Part shown: in pieces, positions 1-7,146 of the stretch
Layout of the letters: every line of letters begins with the position of its first letter
How positions within the stretch are numbered: position 1 is the stretch's first letter
NCBI GenBank assembly: GCA_016200155.1
Contig: JACQFG010000303.1
Span: 1-18,777 of the forward strand
Reading direction: 5' to 3'
Source: Planctomycetota bacterium
GTDB taxonomy: Bacteria; Planctomycetota; Planctomycetia; Gemmatales; Gemmataceae
Length of the DNA stretch: 18,777 nt
Position numbers and translations under genes: made by a program
Notes under the pieces: generated by a model
What the model was told of the DNA's origin: nothing
Seen by the model: the letters and a program-made list of their open reading frames with translations, nothing else
Databases searched by the model: none

Positions 1-112
1 CCCCCCCCCCCCACCACGATAAATTGCCTGTGTGTGTGGGTGCAACGCATTTTTGCAGTGCATTGATGGGCACGGAGTTACGGCACAGAAATTCGTTGCA
101 CGCGGGCGGCGC

Positions 113-862
113 TCACTTGGCCGGGACGAAATGCGATTCGATCGGCGTGCCGGCGTCGATGCTTTCTTGGAGCCAACGCATGCCGTAGGTGTGCTTCTCG
201 ATCTGGCTTTGTCCGATGGGCCGGAGCAGCTTCATCTTGTTGCAGATCGGGTCGCGCGAATCGTAGCAGGAGTCGGTGACGCAGGAGAGCGATTGCGTGA
301 AGGGGACCTTGAAGATCGGCGTCTGCACGCCCGAGGTCCCGGGGGCGGGGTTGAGGACCAGGGCTCGCTGCGCCTTCACCTGCGTGGTCTTGCGAACGGC
401 CATGGCGGCGCGGTGATTGACGCCGTTGCCAAAACTCTCGCCGATAAAGGTGGCTTTGGCCGGATCGAAGCACTTGGCGCCGTGCAATTCGACGAGGAAC
501 TTGCCAAGCATTTCGCCGGTGATGTCGATATTGTTGCCGGCGGCAAACGGGTTGGGTGCATTGGCGATCTTCTTGTCGGCGCCGGCGGTCCAGTCGGCGA
601 CGAGAACCAGAGCGTTCGGCTCCCGCTTGCGGATCGACTGGCCCATGTTGAAAAACCGATCGTCGACGCCGCCCAGGCCGTGACTCAGGACGTAGGTGTG
701 CGACGGGTTCGCGCACGGCATTCGGCCCACGCTCCAGAGGGTGATGATGCGGTCGACCTTGCGGACCTCGCAGCGCTGGGCGGGTTCCTGGGCCGACAGG
801 GGGCCGATCACGCTCATCGCCAGGACCAGGGCCAACACGCAGTAGCTTGATTGTCGCAGCAT
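113..862 (-). CDS. Secreted lipase-like alpha/beta-hydrolase (paralogue A)
   Basis: A 249-residue protein with a signal peptide (hydrophobic residues 8-20, likely cleavage after PLSA near residue 24). The order of motifs fits an alpha/beta-hydrolase of the pancreatic-lipase type: SHGLGG at 60-65 (oxyanion-hole region), VADW at 88-91, nucleophile elbow GESFG at 141-145 with Ser143, and a conserved HTYGM at 224-228 whose His could be catalytic. The sequence VLNPA (169-173) lies where that family carries its acid in LDPA, so Asn171 may replace the usual Asp. It shares CFDPAKATFIGESFGN and QRALVLNPA exactly with the protein at 5008-5787. I chose the ATG at 862 because GAAGG lies just upstream and the signal peptide begins there; the reading frame continues about 54 codons further upstream without signal-peptide character. 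Substrate is unknown; it probably acts outside the cytoplasm. Confidence 0.82.
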   Translation of the reverse strand: MLRQSSYCVLALVLAMSVIGPLSAQEPAQRCEVRKVDRIITLWSVGRMPCANPSHTYVLSHGLGGVDDRFFNMGQSIRKREPNALVLVADWTAGADKKIANAPNPFAAGNNIDITGEMLGKFLVELHGAKCFDPAKATFIGESFGNGVNHRAAMAVRKTTQVKAQRALVLNPAPGTSGVQTPIFKVPFTQSLSCVTDSCYDSRDPICNKMKLLRPIGQSQIEKHTYGMRWLQESIDAGTPIESHFVPAK

Positions 863-963
863 CGGAAAACCTGCCTTCAAGGATATAGTTTTAGCTCGCA
901 CCACGTTTCCTGCACACGAGTCAATCCGGAATCGGACCGGAAAGCGGAAATGGAAAAACTTCA

Positions 964-1105
964 ATGAACCACGGAGGACACGGGGATCACGGGGGGAATC
1001 AAGAGTCGGCAATAAAGTCGACATTCCGCGATGGGACGGTTGCCGCGGCGATCACAGTTTTACCTTTTTGTCTTCCCTGTGTTCCCCGTGCCCCCCGTGG
1101 TTCAT
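964..1105. repeat. Inverted-repeat element with tandem nonamer arms
   Basis: The left arm (964-996) and the right arm (1073-1105) are imperfect inverted copies starting ATGAACCACGG. Each arm contains three tandem nine-base units of the form CACGGRGRN. About 76 bp separate the arms. The element fills much of the 302-bp gap between the minus-strand genes at 113-862 and 1165-1590. I see no coding potential. It may fold as a long hairpin in RNA or DNA; its function is unknown. Confidence 0.7.
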
Positions 1106-1116
1106 GAAACGACCCA

Positions 1117-1139
1117 ACCCGGGCGAAAATCGCCCGGGT
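1117..1139 (-). terminator. GC-rich hairpin after the 1165-1590 gene
   Basis: A perfect 10-bp stem (ACCCGGGCGA with TCGCCCGGGT) closes an AAA loop and lies about 25 bp beyond the stop codon of the minus-strand gene at 1165-1590. No clear U-run follows on the minus strand, so it is terminator-like rather than a canonical intrinsic terminator. Confidence 0.5.
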
Positions 1140-1164
1140 CGCGGAGTCGATCCGTCGGAGCCGA

Positions 1165-1590
1165 TCACGGAACGCCGAGGAGGTTGTTGATCTGATGCGG
1201 CACGCGGGCGAGCTTGCTGTGGCTGTAGAACCAGATATTGTTGTCCGAGTAATCAACGCGGGTACACTTGAGGCCGATGCCCTGGGTGGTCTTGACCATG
1301 TGGACGTCGATGTGGGCGAGGTAGCGTTTGCCGGTGCCGGCGCCGTAGTATTCCATGACGAGGGAGTAGGTGACCTCGTTGCCGTCGTAGCGCGGGGCTT
1401 CGTAGCGAACGAGCCGGGGATTCTTGCCGGTGAAGTGGGCGGCCTTGACGGTGAGATGACCCATGCTGCCGATTTCACTTTCCGCGAGGACTGCCGGGGT
1501 TTGGGCTCGGACCGAAGCCGGCGCGGCCAGGAGGAGAGCCAGGCTGCAAGCGGACGCCACGATGACCAATCGATTCTTGATGCTCGTCAT
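1165..1590 (-). CDS. Small secreted protein of unknown function
   Basis: A 141-residue protein with a clear signal peptide: basic start MTSIKNR, a hydrophobic core about residues 8-24, and probable cleavage after SVRA near residue 29. The mature part of about 110 residues is rich in alternating hydrophobic and polar positions (for example YSLVMEYYGAG, RYLAHIDVHMVK), which suggests beta strands. It has a single Cys in the mature region and no catalytic motif that I recognise. The ATG at 1590 is preceded by GGGAG at normal spacing. It is divergent from the kinase at 1861 across 270 bp and lies upstream of the lipase-like gene on the same strand. I do not recognise the family. Confidence 0.75.
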   Translation of the reverse strand: MTSIKNRLVIVASACSLALLLAAPASVRAQTPAVLAESEIGSMGHLTVKAAHFTGKNPRLVRYEAPRYDGNEVTYSLVMEYYGAGTGKRYLAHIDVHMVKTTQGIGLKCTRVDYSDNNIWFYSHSKLARVPHQINNLLGVP

Positions 1591-1760
1591 GATCGACTCC
1601 CGAGGGTTGGAGAGAACCTGGCTCGATCGCGGCTGACAACCACCTGGGTGCCATCCTTTTCACCGCGTCGAGTGTTTGTTCTGTCCTGCATGATAATCCG
1701 GAATTTGCTTGCAATGCGGAAATGAATCTGGAAAAATCTTTTTCATCACCATAAGTCGAT

Positions 1761-1783
1761 GTAGCCGCAGGCTTTAGCTTGCG
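1761..1783. repeat. Solitary REP-like palindrome
   Basis: GTAG is followed one base later by an imperfect palindrome, CGCAGGCT-TT-AGCTTGCG, with one G-T pair. A GTAG tetranucleotide in front of a short hairpin is the hallmark of REP sequences mobilised by RAYT transposases. It lies in the divergent gap between the small secreted protein and the kinase. It is a single copy, so the call is tentative. Confidence 0.4.
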
Positions 1784-1860
1784 ATCTTTCGACCTGAGCG
1801 CGGCTGCCGGGACCGACGCTCCTGGCGCATTATGCCGGCCCCAAAGGAAACGAGCCCATC

Positions 1861-4212
1861 ATGACCGCAAATCTGCAGATTTTTGCCGAGCCGCCCGACC
1901 TTCTGAGCCTGCTGGATCTCTTCGAGCAAGCCTGGCAGTCGTCGCCGCCGCCGGAGATCACGGCATTCCTGGCCGCTTCGGTCGATCCCGGCGTGCTGCA
2001 GAACGCCCCGCTGCGACGGCGGGCGATCGAAGAGTTGATCAAGATCGATCTGGAGCACCGCTGGCAACTTCCGGCGAACGCCGGGTCAACCCTGCTGCCG
2101 CCGCGGCCGCTGCTCGAACATTATTTTCAGGCGTATCCCGATCTCGGCTCGATCCAGGGGTTGCCGATCGACATGGCCCTGGAGGAATACCGTGTCCGCT
2201 GCCGCGCGGGCGATCGACCCACGCTGGCGTCCTATCAGCAGCGCTTTCCGCATCTGGCGATGCGGCTGCCGGACGAGTTTAGTGCGATCGATCGGGAGCT
2301 GCATCCGCCCGGCGCGCCAGCTGCCGACACCGGACCGAAGTCGGCGGACGCAACCGTGTGCAGCGATGCGGCGCCGCTGAATCCGCCGGGCGGGCTGCCC
2401 GCCGTTGCCGGGTATGAGCTTCTCGGCGAGCTGGGCCGCGGCGCCATGGGGGTCGTGTACAAGGCGAGGCACCTTCGCTTGAATCGCGTCGTCGCTCTGA
2501 AGATGATCCTCGGCGCGGGGCATGCGCAGGCGCTCGATCGTTTCCGGGCCGAGGCGGAAATCGTCGCCCGGCTTCAGCACGCGAACATCGTGCAGATCTT
2601 CGAGTTCGGCGAACATCAGGGGTTGCCGTACTTCTCGATGGAATTCTGCGCCGGCGGGTCGCTGGCCAGTCGGCTGAAGGCGAAGCCGATCCCGGCCAGC
2701 GAGGCGGCACAGCTCATCGAGACGCTGGCCCGCGCCATTCACGTCGCCCATCAGCAGGGCATCGTCCATCGCGACATCAAGCCGGCGAACGTGCTGTTCG
2801 CCAAGGACGGAGTTGCCAAGATCACCGATTTTGGCCTGGCCAAGCAGCTCGACTCTGCCAGCCTGACGCAGCCCGACTCCCCGATCGGCACGCCGCGCTA
2901 CATGGCCCCCGAACAGACCGGCTTGCAGAACGACGGCGTGGTCGGCCCGGCAAGCGACGTGTACGCGCTGGGCGCCACGCTCTACGAGATGCTCACGGCG
3001 AAACCGATCTTCCAGACCGAGAACAAATACAAGGCGCTGCAGTGCGCGGTGACGGACGAGCCGACGCCGCCGCGCAGCCTGCAATCGGGCATCCCGCGCG
3101 ACCTGGAGACGATCTGCCTGAAGTGTCTGCGCAAGAAGTCGCGCGACCGCTATAGCACGGCACTCGACCTGGCGGAGGACCTGCACCGTTATGCGCAGGG
3201 GTTGCCGATCGTCGCCCGGCGAACGCCGTTCTGGGAGCGCGGCTTCAAATGGGTCCGCCGCCGGCCAGCGATCGCGGCACTGATTCTGGTGGTGCTGCTC
3301 GCCGGCGCGGGCTTCGGCGTGGCGCCGATGTTCCGAGAGCCGGTCGTTCAGCAGCTGCCGCCGCCGCCCGCGCCGCCGCCGCCGGACCCGTCGGTTTTCG
3401 ATGATTTGATGAAGGCGAAATGGGCGGCGTATCTCAACAAGGACAAGGAGTTCCTGGCGGCCCTGCTGATTCACGGAACGCATCCGGCGACCGGCAAATT
3501 TGTCGGCATCCCCGATGCTCCCGGCGACTGGCAATACCCTGGCCTGCGCAAACCAGCCGAAGATTGGCATATCCGTTACAGCGAAGACGGCAAAGAGTTC
3601 ACGGCCGGCTTGAATGTTGTCTGGAAGGAATCGATCCGGGGCGAACGCAAGGTCAACTTTGCCTTCACCGCTTCGCGCGTCGACGCCTTGCGCCGCTTGC
3701 ACCGACCCACCGGCGATTCCACTTTCTCCGTCTCACTCGCAGCCCACGGTAACACGGAAAGAATGCTCGGCGAGTATGTTGCCTTCACCAATGACCTCGT
3801 CGTCGGCCGCTTGTCGGATGCGAAGGCCGAGGCCACCAATTTCGACGAAGCGGAGCGCGAACGCTGCGACAAGAAACTCAGGAAGAAGGCCGACGTGCTC
3901 GGCCGATTGCTGCTGGCCGGGACTCATCCGACCGGGACCTTCGGCTCCATTTCGAAGGTGAGCATTCATCCCGCCAAGGATGGCAGCAAGCTGCATGTCG
4001 CCCTGTCGGTCAAATGGACGGGGGACTTCGTGGGACTATCCCATGAGACGACCTTCTCCTTCCTCGTGACACGGGACAACGCCCCGCCGGGACTCACCAC
4101 GGCCGAAACGAACAAGTGGACGTTCGAAGTCGCCGATACCAATCGGGGCATCACTGGAAGGATCCTGCACATGAAGCTCAAGGTCCTGCGACTCGCCGAT
4201 CCGGAGTTGTGA
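1861..4212 (+). CDS. Transmembrane Hanks-type Ser/Thr protein kinase with duplicated C-terminal domain
   Basis: A 783-residue kinase. Residues 1-150 form a helical N-terminal region of the sort seen in planctomycete kinases. The kinase domain spans about 185-450: glycine loop LGRGAMGVVY (191-200), VALK with Lys214, HRDIKPAN (303-310) with catalytic Asp305, DFG (323-325), GTPRYMAPE (343-351). All key residues are present, so it should be active. A basic stretch leads into one membrane segment (about 469-489), then a Pro-rich linker (499-511). The outer part holds two related units: AALLIHGTHPATGKFVGI (533-550) matches GRLLLAGTHPTGTFGSI (681-697), and NVVWKES with GERKVNFAF (585-602) matches SVKWTGD with HETTFSF (716-734). 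This suggests a tandem duplication of a sensor domain. An AAAGGAAA stretch precedes the ATG. It converges on the sigma factor at 4217 with a 4-bp gap. Confidence 0.93.
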   Translation: MTANLQIFAEPPDLLSLLDLFEQAWQSSPPPEITAFLAASVDPGVLQNAPLRRRAIEELIKIDLEHRWQLPANAGSTLLPPRPLLEHYFQAYPDLGSIQGLPIDMALEEYRVRCRAGDRPTLASYQQRFPHLAMRLPDEFSAIDRELHPPGAPAADTGPKSADATVCSDAAPLNPPGGLPAVAGYELLGELGRGAMGVVYKARHLRLNRVVALKMILGAGHAQALDRFRAEAEIVARLQHANIVQIFEFGEHQGLPYFSMEFCAGGSLASRLKAKPIPASEAAQLIETLARAIHVAHQQGIVHRDIKPANVLFAKDGVAKITDFGLAKQLDSASLTQPDSPIGTPRYMAPEQTGLQNDGVVGPASDVYALGATLYEMLTAKPIFQTENKYKALQCAVTDEPTPPRSLQSGIPRDLETICLKCLRKKSRDRYSTALDLAEDLHRYAQGLPIVARRTPFWERGFKWVRRRPAIAALILVVLLAGAGFGVAPMFREPVVQQLPPPPAPPPPDPSVFDDLMKAKWAAYLNKDKEFLAALLIHGTHPATGKFVGIPDAPGDWQYPGLRKPAEDWHIRYSEDGKEFTAGLNVVWKESIRGERKVNFAFTASRVDALRRLHRPTGDSTFSVSLAAHGNTERMLGEYVAFTNDLVVGRLSDAKAEATNFDEAERERCDKKLRKKADVLGRLLLAGTHPTGTFGSISKVSIHPAKDGSKLHVALSVKWTGDFVGLSHETTFSFLVTRDNAPPGLTTAETNKWTFEVADTNRGITGRILHMKLKVLRLADPEL

Positions 4213-4216
4213 AGCT

Positions 4217-4816
4217 TCACGAGTTGACCAGCTCCGCAATCCGCTCCTGCAAGCGCTTGCCGAAATCCGCCAGCACGAGCCGCACCATGCGATCGGTGCG
4301 GCCGACGCGCGCGGCGATCTCCGTGCTCGTGTACTCTTCCAGCCGCAGCTCCACGATTTGCCGATGCACCGGCGACAGCGACTGCAGGGCCCGGCTGCGC
4401 TCGTCGGCGAGAATCGCCTCATCCTCCGGCGATGGGTCGCGGGCAATCCCTTCGAGATCGAGCAGGCAGACGCTGTCGCTGGCGTTCATATCTTGCTCGC
4501 GCTTCACCGAACGTTTCTTGGCGGTGTGGTGCTCGACTTTGCCGAAGACCTTGTGCACGGTGATGGTGGCCAGCAGGCTCCAGAGTTCGTCGCCGGGCTG
4601 GACTTCCAGTCGGCCGTCGCGGACGCGCAGGAAGAAGCTGTTGCACACCGACTGCACGACGTCTTCGGGGCTGAGGCGGCGCGCTAGCTTGGGCGAGATC
4701 TGGGCGCGGGCCAGGCCGATGAGCCGGCTGGCGTAGCGGTGAAACAGTTCGGTCGCCGCCTGCTGATCGGACGTGTGCCGCCAGCGGTCTAAAAGTTCGA
4801 GGGACGAAGCGGGCAT
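4217..4816 (-). CDS. ECF-type RNA polymerase sigma factor (planctomycete type)
   Basis: A 199-residue sigma-70-family protein of ECF length. Region 2 spans about 15-95, with LSPEDVVQSVCNSFFLRV (48-65) as the core-binding and -10 recognition helix. A linker with the acidic stretch RDPSPEDEAIL follows. Region 4 (about 140-195) has LSPVHRQIVELRLEEYTSTE as the start of the helix-turn-helix. I chose the ATG at 4816 because GGGAGGT lies at ideal spacing; a start 12 codons upstream lacks this. No anti-sigma gene of the usual zinc-binding type is adjacent. The neighbours are the convergent kinase and, divergently across 191 bp, the lipase-like gene at 5008. Planctomycete ECF groups with linked Ser/Thr kinases are known, so regulation by phosphorylation is plausible but inferred. 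Confidence 0.92.
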   Translation of the reverse strand: MPASSLELLDRWRHTSDQQAATELFHRYASRLIGLARAQISPKLARRLSPEDVVQSVCNSFFLRVRDGRLEVQPGDELWSLLATITVHKVFGKVEHHTAKKRSVKREQDMNASDSVCLLDLEGIARDPSPEDEAILADERSRALQSLSPVHRQIVELRLEEYTSTEIAARVGRTDRMVRLVLADFGKRLQERIAELVNS

Positions 4817-4861
4817 ATTGACCTCCCATTTTCGACCGATTCTGTCACGCATTTTCTATTC

Positions 4862-4913
4862 GAGCACGCAGCGCAAGCAAGTGATTCGCGGCACTTGCTT
4901 GCGCTGCGTGCTC
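4862..4913. repeat. Perfect 22-bp palindrome in a divergent intergenic region
   Basis: The left arm (4862-4883, starting GAGCACGCAGCG) and the right arm (4892-4913) are exact inverted copies around the 8-base loop ATTCGCGG; TTTT follows on the plus strand. Because the flanking genes start at 4816 (minus) and 5008 (plus), no gene ends here, so a terminator role would be unusual. It could be an operator, a cruciform, an attenuator for the lipase-like gene or a REP-type element. Confidence 0.8.
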
Positions 4914-5007
4914 TTTTCGAAAAAATGTCAGTTTTTCTTTCCGCTTCTCACCCCGTTTTCGGATTGGCTCTTGTGAACGATTGCAGGCCCCTAACAAAGG
5001 TGTGATC

Positions 5008-5787
5008 ATGTTGCAGCGAATCGCGATGAGCATGCTGGTCCTGGTGGTGGCGAGCCAAACTTTCGCGAGTGAAAAGGCCAAGGGCGTCGAAATCGCGACC
5101 ATCAAGAACGTCGTCACCGTCTGGAGTGTCGGCGGCAAGCTGCATCGCCATGCGAGCCACACCTTCGTCATCACGCACGGCCACAACGGGGTCGACGCCC
5201 GGTTCTTCGCCCTCGGCCGCGAGGTCCTGGCCAAGAACCCAGGCGCCAACGTCTTCGTGGTGGACTGGAGTGCCGGGTCGAAAGAGCTGCTGCCGCAATG
5301 GACCGCCCCCAACATCGACAAGACCGGTAATGCCCTTGGAACGGTCCTTCTCAAGCTGAGCAAGAACGGCTGCTTCGATCCGGCCAAGGCAACCTTCATC
5401 GGCGAGAGCTTCGGGAACTACGTCAACAACCGCGCCGCCGTCGCCATCGGCAAGAAGACGCGCGGCCAGGTGCAGCGTGCCCTCGTCCTGAATCCCGCGT
5501 CCCGCAACGGCGGCTACAAGCTGCCCAACATCGCAACGGCGTTCAAGCAATCGGTCGCTCACGTCACCGACTCGTTCTGCGACACCCGCGACGAGATCGC
5601 CCACATCACGGTCCACCTCAACCCCGCCACGAAGGACCCGTTCCAGCAGCACAACTTCGGCATGCAGTCGCTGCAGACCAAGGTCGCCGCCGGCGAATCG
5701 ATCGACTCGCTGTTCACCCGGGCCGCCCTAGGCCAGATCGCCGCGACGAACGTCAAGAACGTCGAGCAAGCGGTCCTGAGGTTCTAG
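5008..5787 (+). CDS. Secreted lipase-like alpha/beta-hydrolase (paralogue B)
   Basis: A 259-residue paralogue of the protein at 113-862. The signal peptide covers about 1-20 (cleavage after TFA). Motifs follow the same order: THGHNG (56-61), NVFVVDWSAG (81-90, very like the VVDW strand of pancreatic-type lipases), GESFG (132-136) with Ser134, LNPA (161-164), and HNFGM (215-219). Asn162 again sits where LDPA would supply the catalytic Asp. It has a C-terminal extension of about 20 residues that paralogue A lacks. The ATG at 5008 is preceded by AAAGG; a TTG nine codons upstream is less likely. It is divergent from the sigma factor at 4217-4816, with a perfect palindrome between them. Substrate unknown. 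Confidence 0.85.
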   Translation: MLQRIAMSMLVLVVASQTFASEKAKGVEIATIKNVVTVWSVGGKLHRHASHTFVITHGHNGVDARFFALGREVLAKNPGANVFVVDWSAGSKELLPQWTAPNIDKTGNALGTVLLKLSKNGCFDPAKATFIGESFGNYVNNRAAVAIGKKTRGQVQRALVLNPASRNGGYKLPNIATAFKQSVAHVTDSFCDTRDEIAHITVHLNPATKDPFQQHNFGMQSLQTKVAAGESIDSLFTRAALGQIAATNVKNVEQAVLRF

Positions 5788-5830
5788 CCCCACGAAGCAC
5801 CCATGCGGCCCGGTCGCAACCGAGGATGCA

Positions 5831-5952
5831 AATTCAATCACGAAAGTACGAAAGAGCGAAACCACGAAAAGATGATCCGATCGATGAATTGCTCCGATTC
5901 TCTCAAAGCCATTTTTCGTGGTTTCGTTCTGTCGTGCTTTCGTGATTGAATT
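5831..5952. repeat. Inverted-repeat element with tandem octamer arms, copy 1
   Basis: The arms at 5831-5870 and 5913-5952 are inverted copies with only about three mismatches over 40 bp, around a spacer of about 42 bp. Each arm begins AATTCAAT and continues with four consecutive eight-base units of the form NNCGAAAN. It occupies the gap between the lipase-like gene and the zinc-ribbon gene. A second member lies at 11953-12079, with a different spacer. Function unknown; a long RNA hairpin would form on either strand. Confidence 0.85.
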
Positions 5953-6061
5953 CCTTGGCTGTGCGCCTGAAAAAACGGCGAATTGGCGGTCCACGGGGGC
6001 GAAAAAAAATATCATGAAGGCAACCAAGCGACAACGGTTTTCCATCTTGAAAGGACCACGA

Positions 6062-6868
6062 ATGTTGCCTGCGATCCTCTGTCCGCATTGTGGCGTTCTC
6101 GTCGCCGAGTCCGAGACGACGCCGGGCGCCAAAGTCGTGTGCGTGAGCTGCCGCCGCGAGTTTCTCGCGCGGTCGGTCGGCGCGACCCTCCTCGAACAAA
6201 ACGTCCTGCGCATGGGCGATGATGACGGCGGCGGGGGCGGCGGTTGGGGCGGCGGCGGCGACGATTCTTCCTCCAGCGAGTCCGAAGACGACGATGACGA
6301 GGAAGAAGGCGAAGACGGCAAAAAGAAAAAGAAGAAAAAGAAAGGCGGCATGTTCAGCGGCCTGATCATGGGCATCATCGGCGTCGCCCTCCTCTGCTGC
6401 TGCTGCGTCCCCGTCGGCGGCATTGCCTATATGTTCGGCTGGCTCCCCACCGGCACCCCCTTCGTCGGCAAATGGGACAGCGTCGCCAAATTCGAAATCC
6501 CCGATATCGGCGAGGACGGCAAGGACGAAGGCAAAAAAATCAGCGTCCTCCTCCTCCAACTCGAAATCAATGGCTCCGGCGAAAAGGGATCGGGCATCGT
6601 GACCGAGCTGGAAGACGCCGAAAAAAAATACTCCTTCGAGTGGTCCAAACACGATCCCGCGAAGAAGACCGTCGTGTTCACCGTCGACAAGGAAGCCAAG
6701 CGCGACACCGTGATCGGCGACATCAAGAGTCCCGCCACCTTCGAATACAAGATCGAAGGGAACAAGATGACGCTCACGCCGTCGGGCGAAGCCGCCAAGG
6801 CCATGGAATTTACCCGCGTGGTCGCCCCCAAGGCCGAGCCGGCCAAGAAAAAGGGCAAGAGGAAATGA
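6062..6868 (+). CDS. Zinc-ribbon membrane protein with Gly/acidic/poly-Lys linker
   Basis: A 268-residue protein. Residues 7-30 form a zinc ribbon (CPHC at 7-10, CVSC at 27-30). Then come a Gly-rich stretch (56-66), a Ser/Asp/Glu block (67-85), eight consecutive Lys (87-94), a membrane segment (about 97-127, with CCCC at 112-115) and a C-terminal domain of about 140 residues. That domain starts VGKWDS and ends with a YKIEGNKMTLTP strand, as in small beta-rich lipocalin-like domains of planctomycetes. The tail is Lys-rich (KKKGKRK). The ATG at 6062 has AAAGGACC upstream; an ATG at 6014 is possible but lacks a comparable site. If the zinc ribbon is cytoplasmic, the C-terminal domain is outside. 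Function unknown. Confidence 0.8.
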   Translation: MLPAILCPHCGVLVAESETTPGAKVVCVSCRREFLARSVGATLLEQNVLRMGDDDGGGGGGWGGGGDDSSSSESEDDDDEEEGEDGKKKKKKKKGGMFSGLIMGIIGVALLCCCCVPVGGIAYMFGWLPTGTPFVGKWDSVAKFEIPDIGEDGKDEGKKISVLLLQLEINGSGEKGSGIVTELEDAEKKYSFEWSKHDPAKKTVVFTVDKEAKRDTVIGDIKSPATFEYKIEGNKMTLTPSGEAAKAMEFTRVVAPKAEPAKKKGKRK

Positions 6869-6869
6869 C

Positions 6870-6899
6870 CTCGCCCCTCGCCCCTCGCCCCTCGCCCCT
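6870..6899. repeat. Tandem heptamer repeat (TCGCCCC x4)
   Basis: Four tandem copies of the heptamer TCGCCCC directly follow the stop codon of the zinc-ribbon gene and end just before a run of nine A. It is a simple-sequence tract, non-coding, and likely variable in copy number. Confidence 0.75.
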
Positions 6900-6900
6900 C

Positions 6901-6939
6901 AAAAAAAAACGGACCAGAGCGTGCGAAGGCTCTGGTCCG
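6901..6939 (-). terminator. Intrinsic terminator facing the minus strand
   Basis: A perfect 11-bp stem (CGGACCAGAGC with GCTCTGGTCCG) around an 8-base loop is preceded on the plus strand by nine A. Read on the minus strand this is stem-loop plus U9, the classic Rho-independent layout. No minus-strand gene ends here: the nearest genes on both sides are on the plus strand. It either ends an unseen transcript from 6940-7146 or blocks antisense transcription. In the plus direction it lacks a U-run, so it is a poor terminator for the 6062-6868 gene. Confidence 0.65.
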
Positions 6940-7146
6940 CATACGGGTGAAATCGGGGGCGTGCATCCTCCAATCGCACCACGAGAGAGAGCGAACAAAT
7001 GCACCGCCCGCAATGGGCTGCCTCTGTCCCCTCAACCACAAGAGGGAGAATTTGCCGAAATCGGACAAAAAAAGTTGAAAATTTCTGACATTTCTGAAAT
7101 CATGGATACTGATACGTCAAATTGCCGGCCCTGATGGGGACTTTCC

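Noticed and set aside
1..12. Run of 12 C at the start of the window
   Set aside because: It may be a real homopolymer or an assembly-edge artefact. With no upstream sequence I cannot tell, and it has no visible link to a gene.
883..910. GGAAAC - 16 bp - CTATAT on the minus strand, an ECF-like promoter for the lipase-like gene at 113-862
   Set aside because: The predicted transcript start would fall within or next to the ribosome-binding site, and the divergent paralogue at 5008 has no matching pair of boxes.
2086..3702. A 538-codon open frame on the minus strand opposite the kinase
   Set aside because: Arg-rich translation without domain structure, wholly within the kinase gene. It is a shadow frame.
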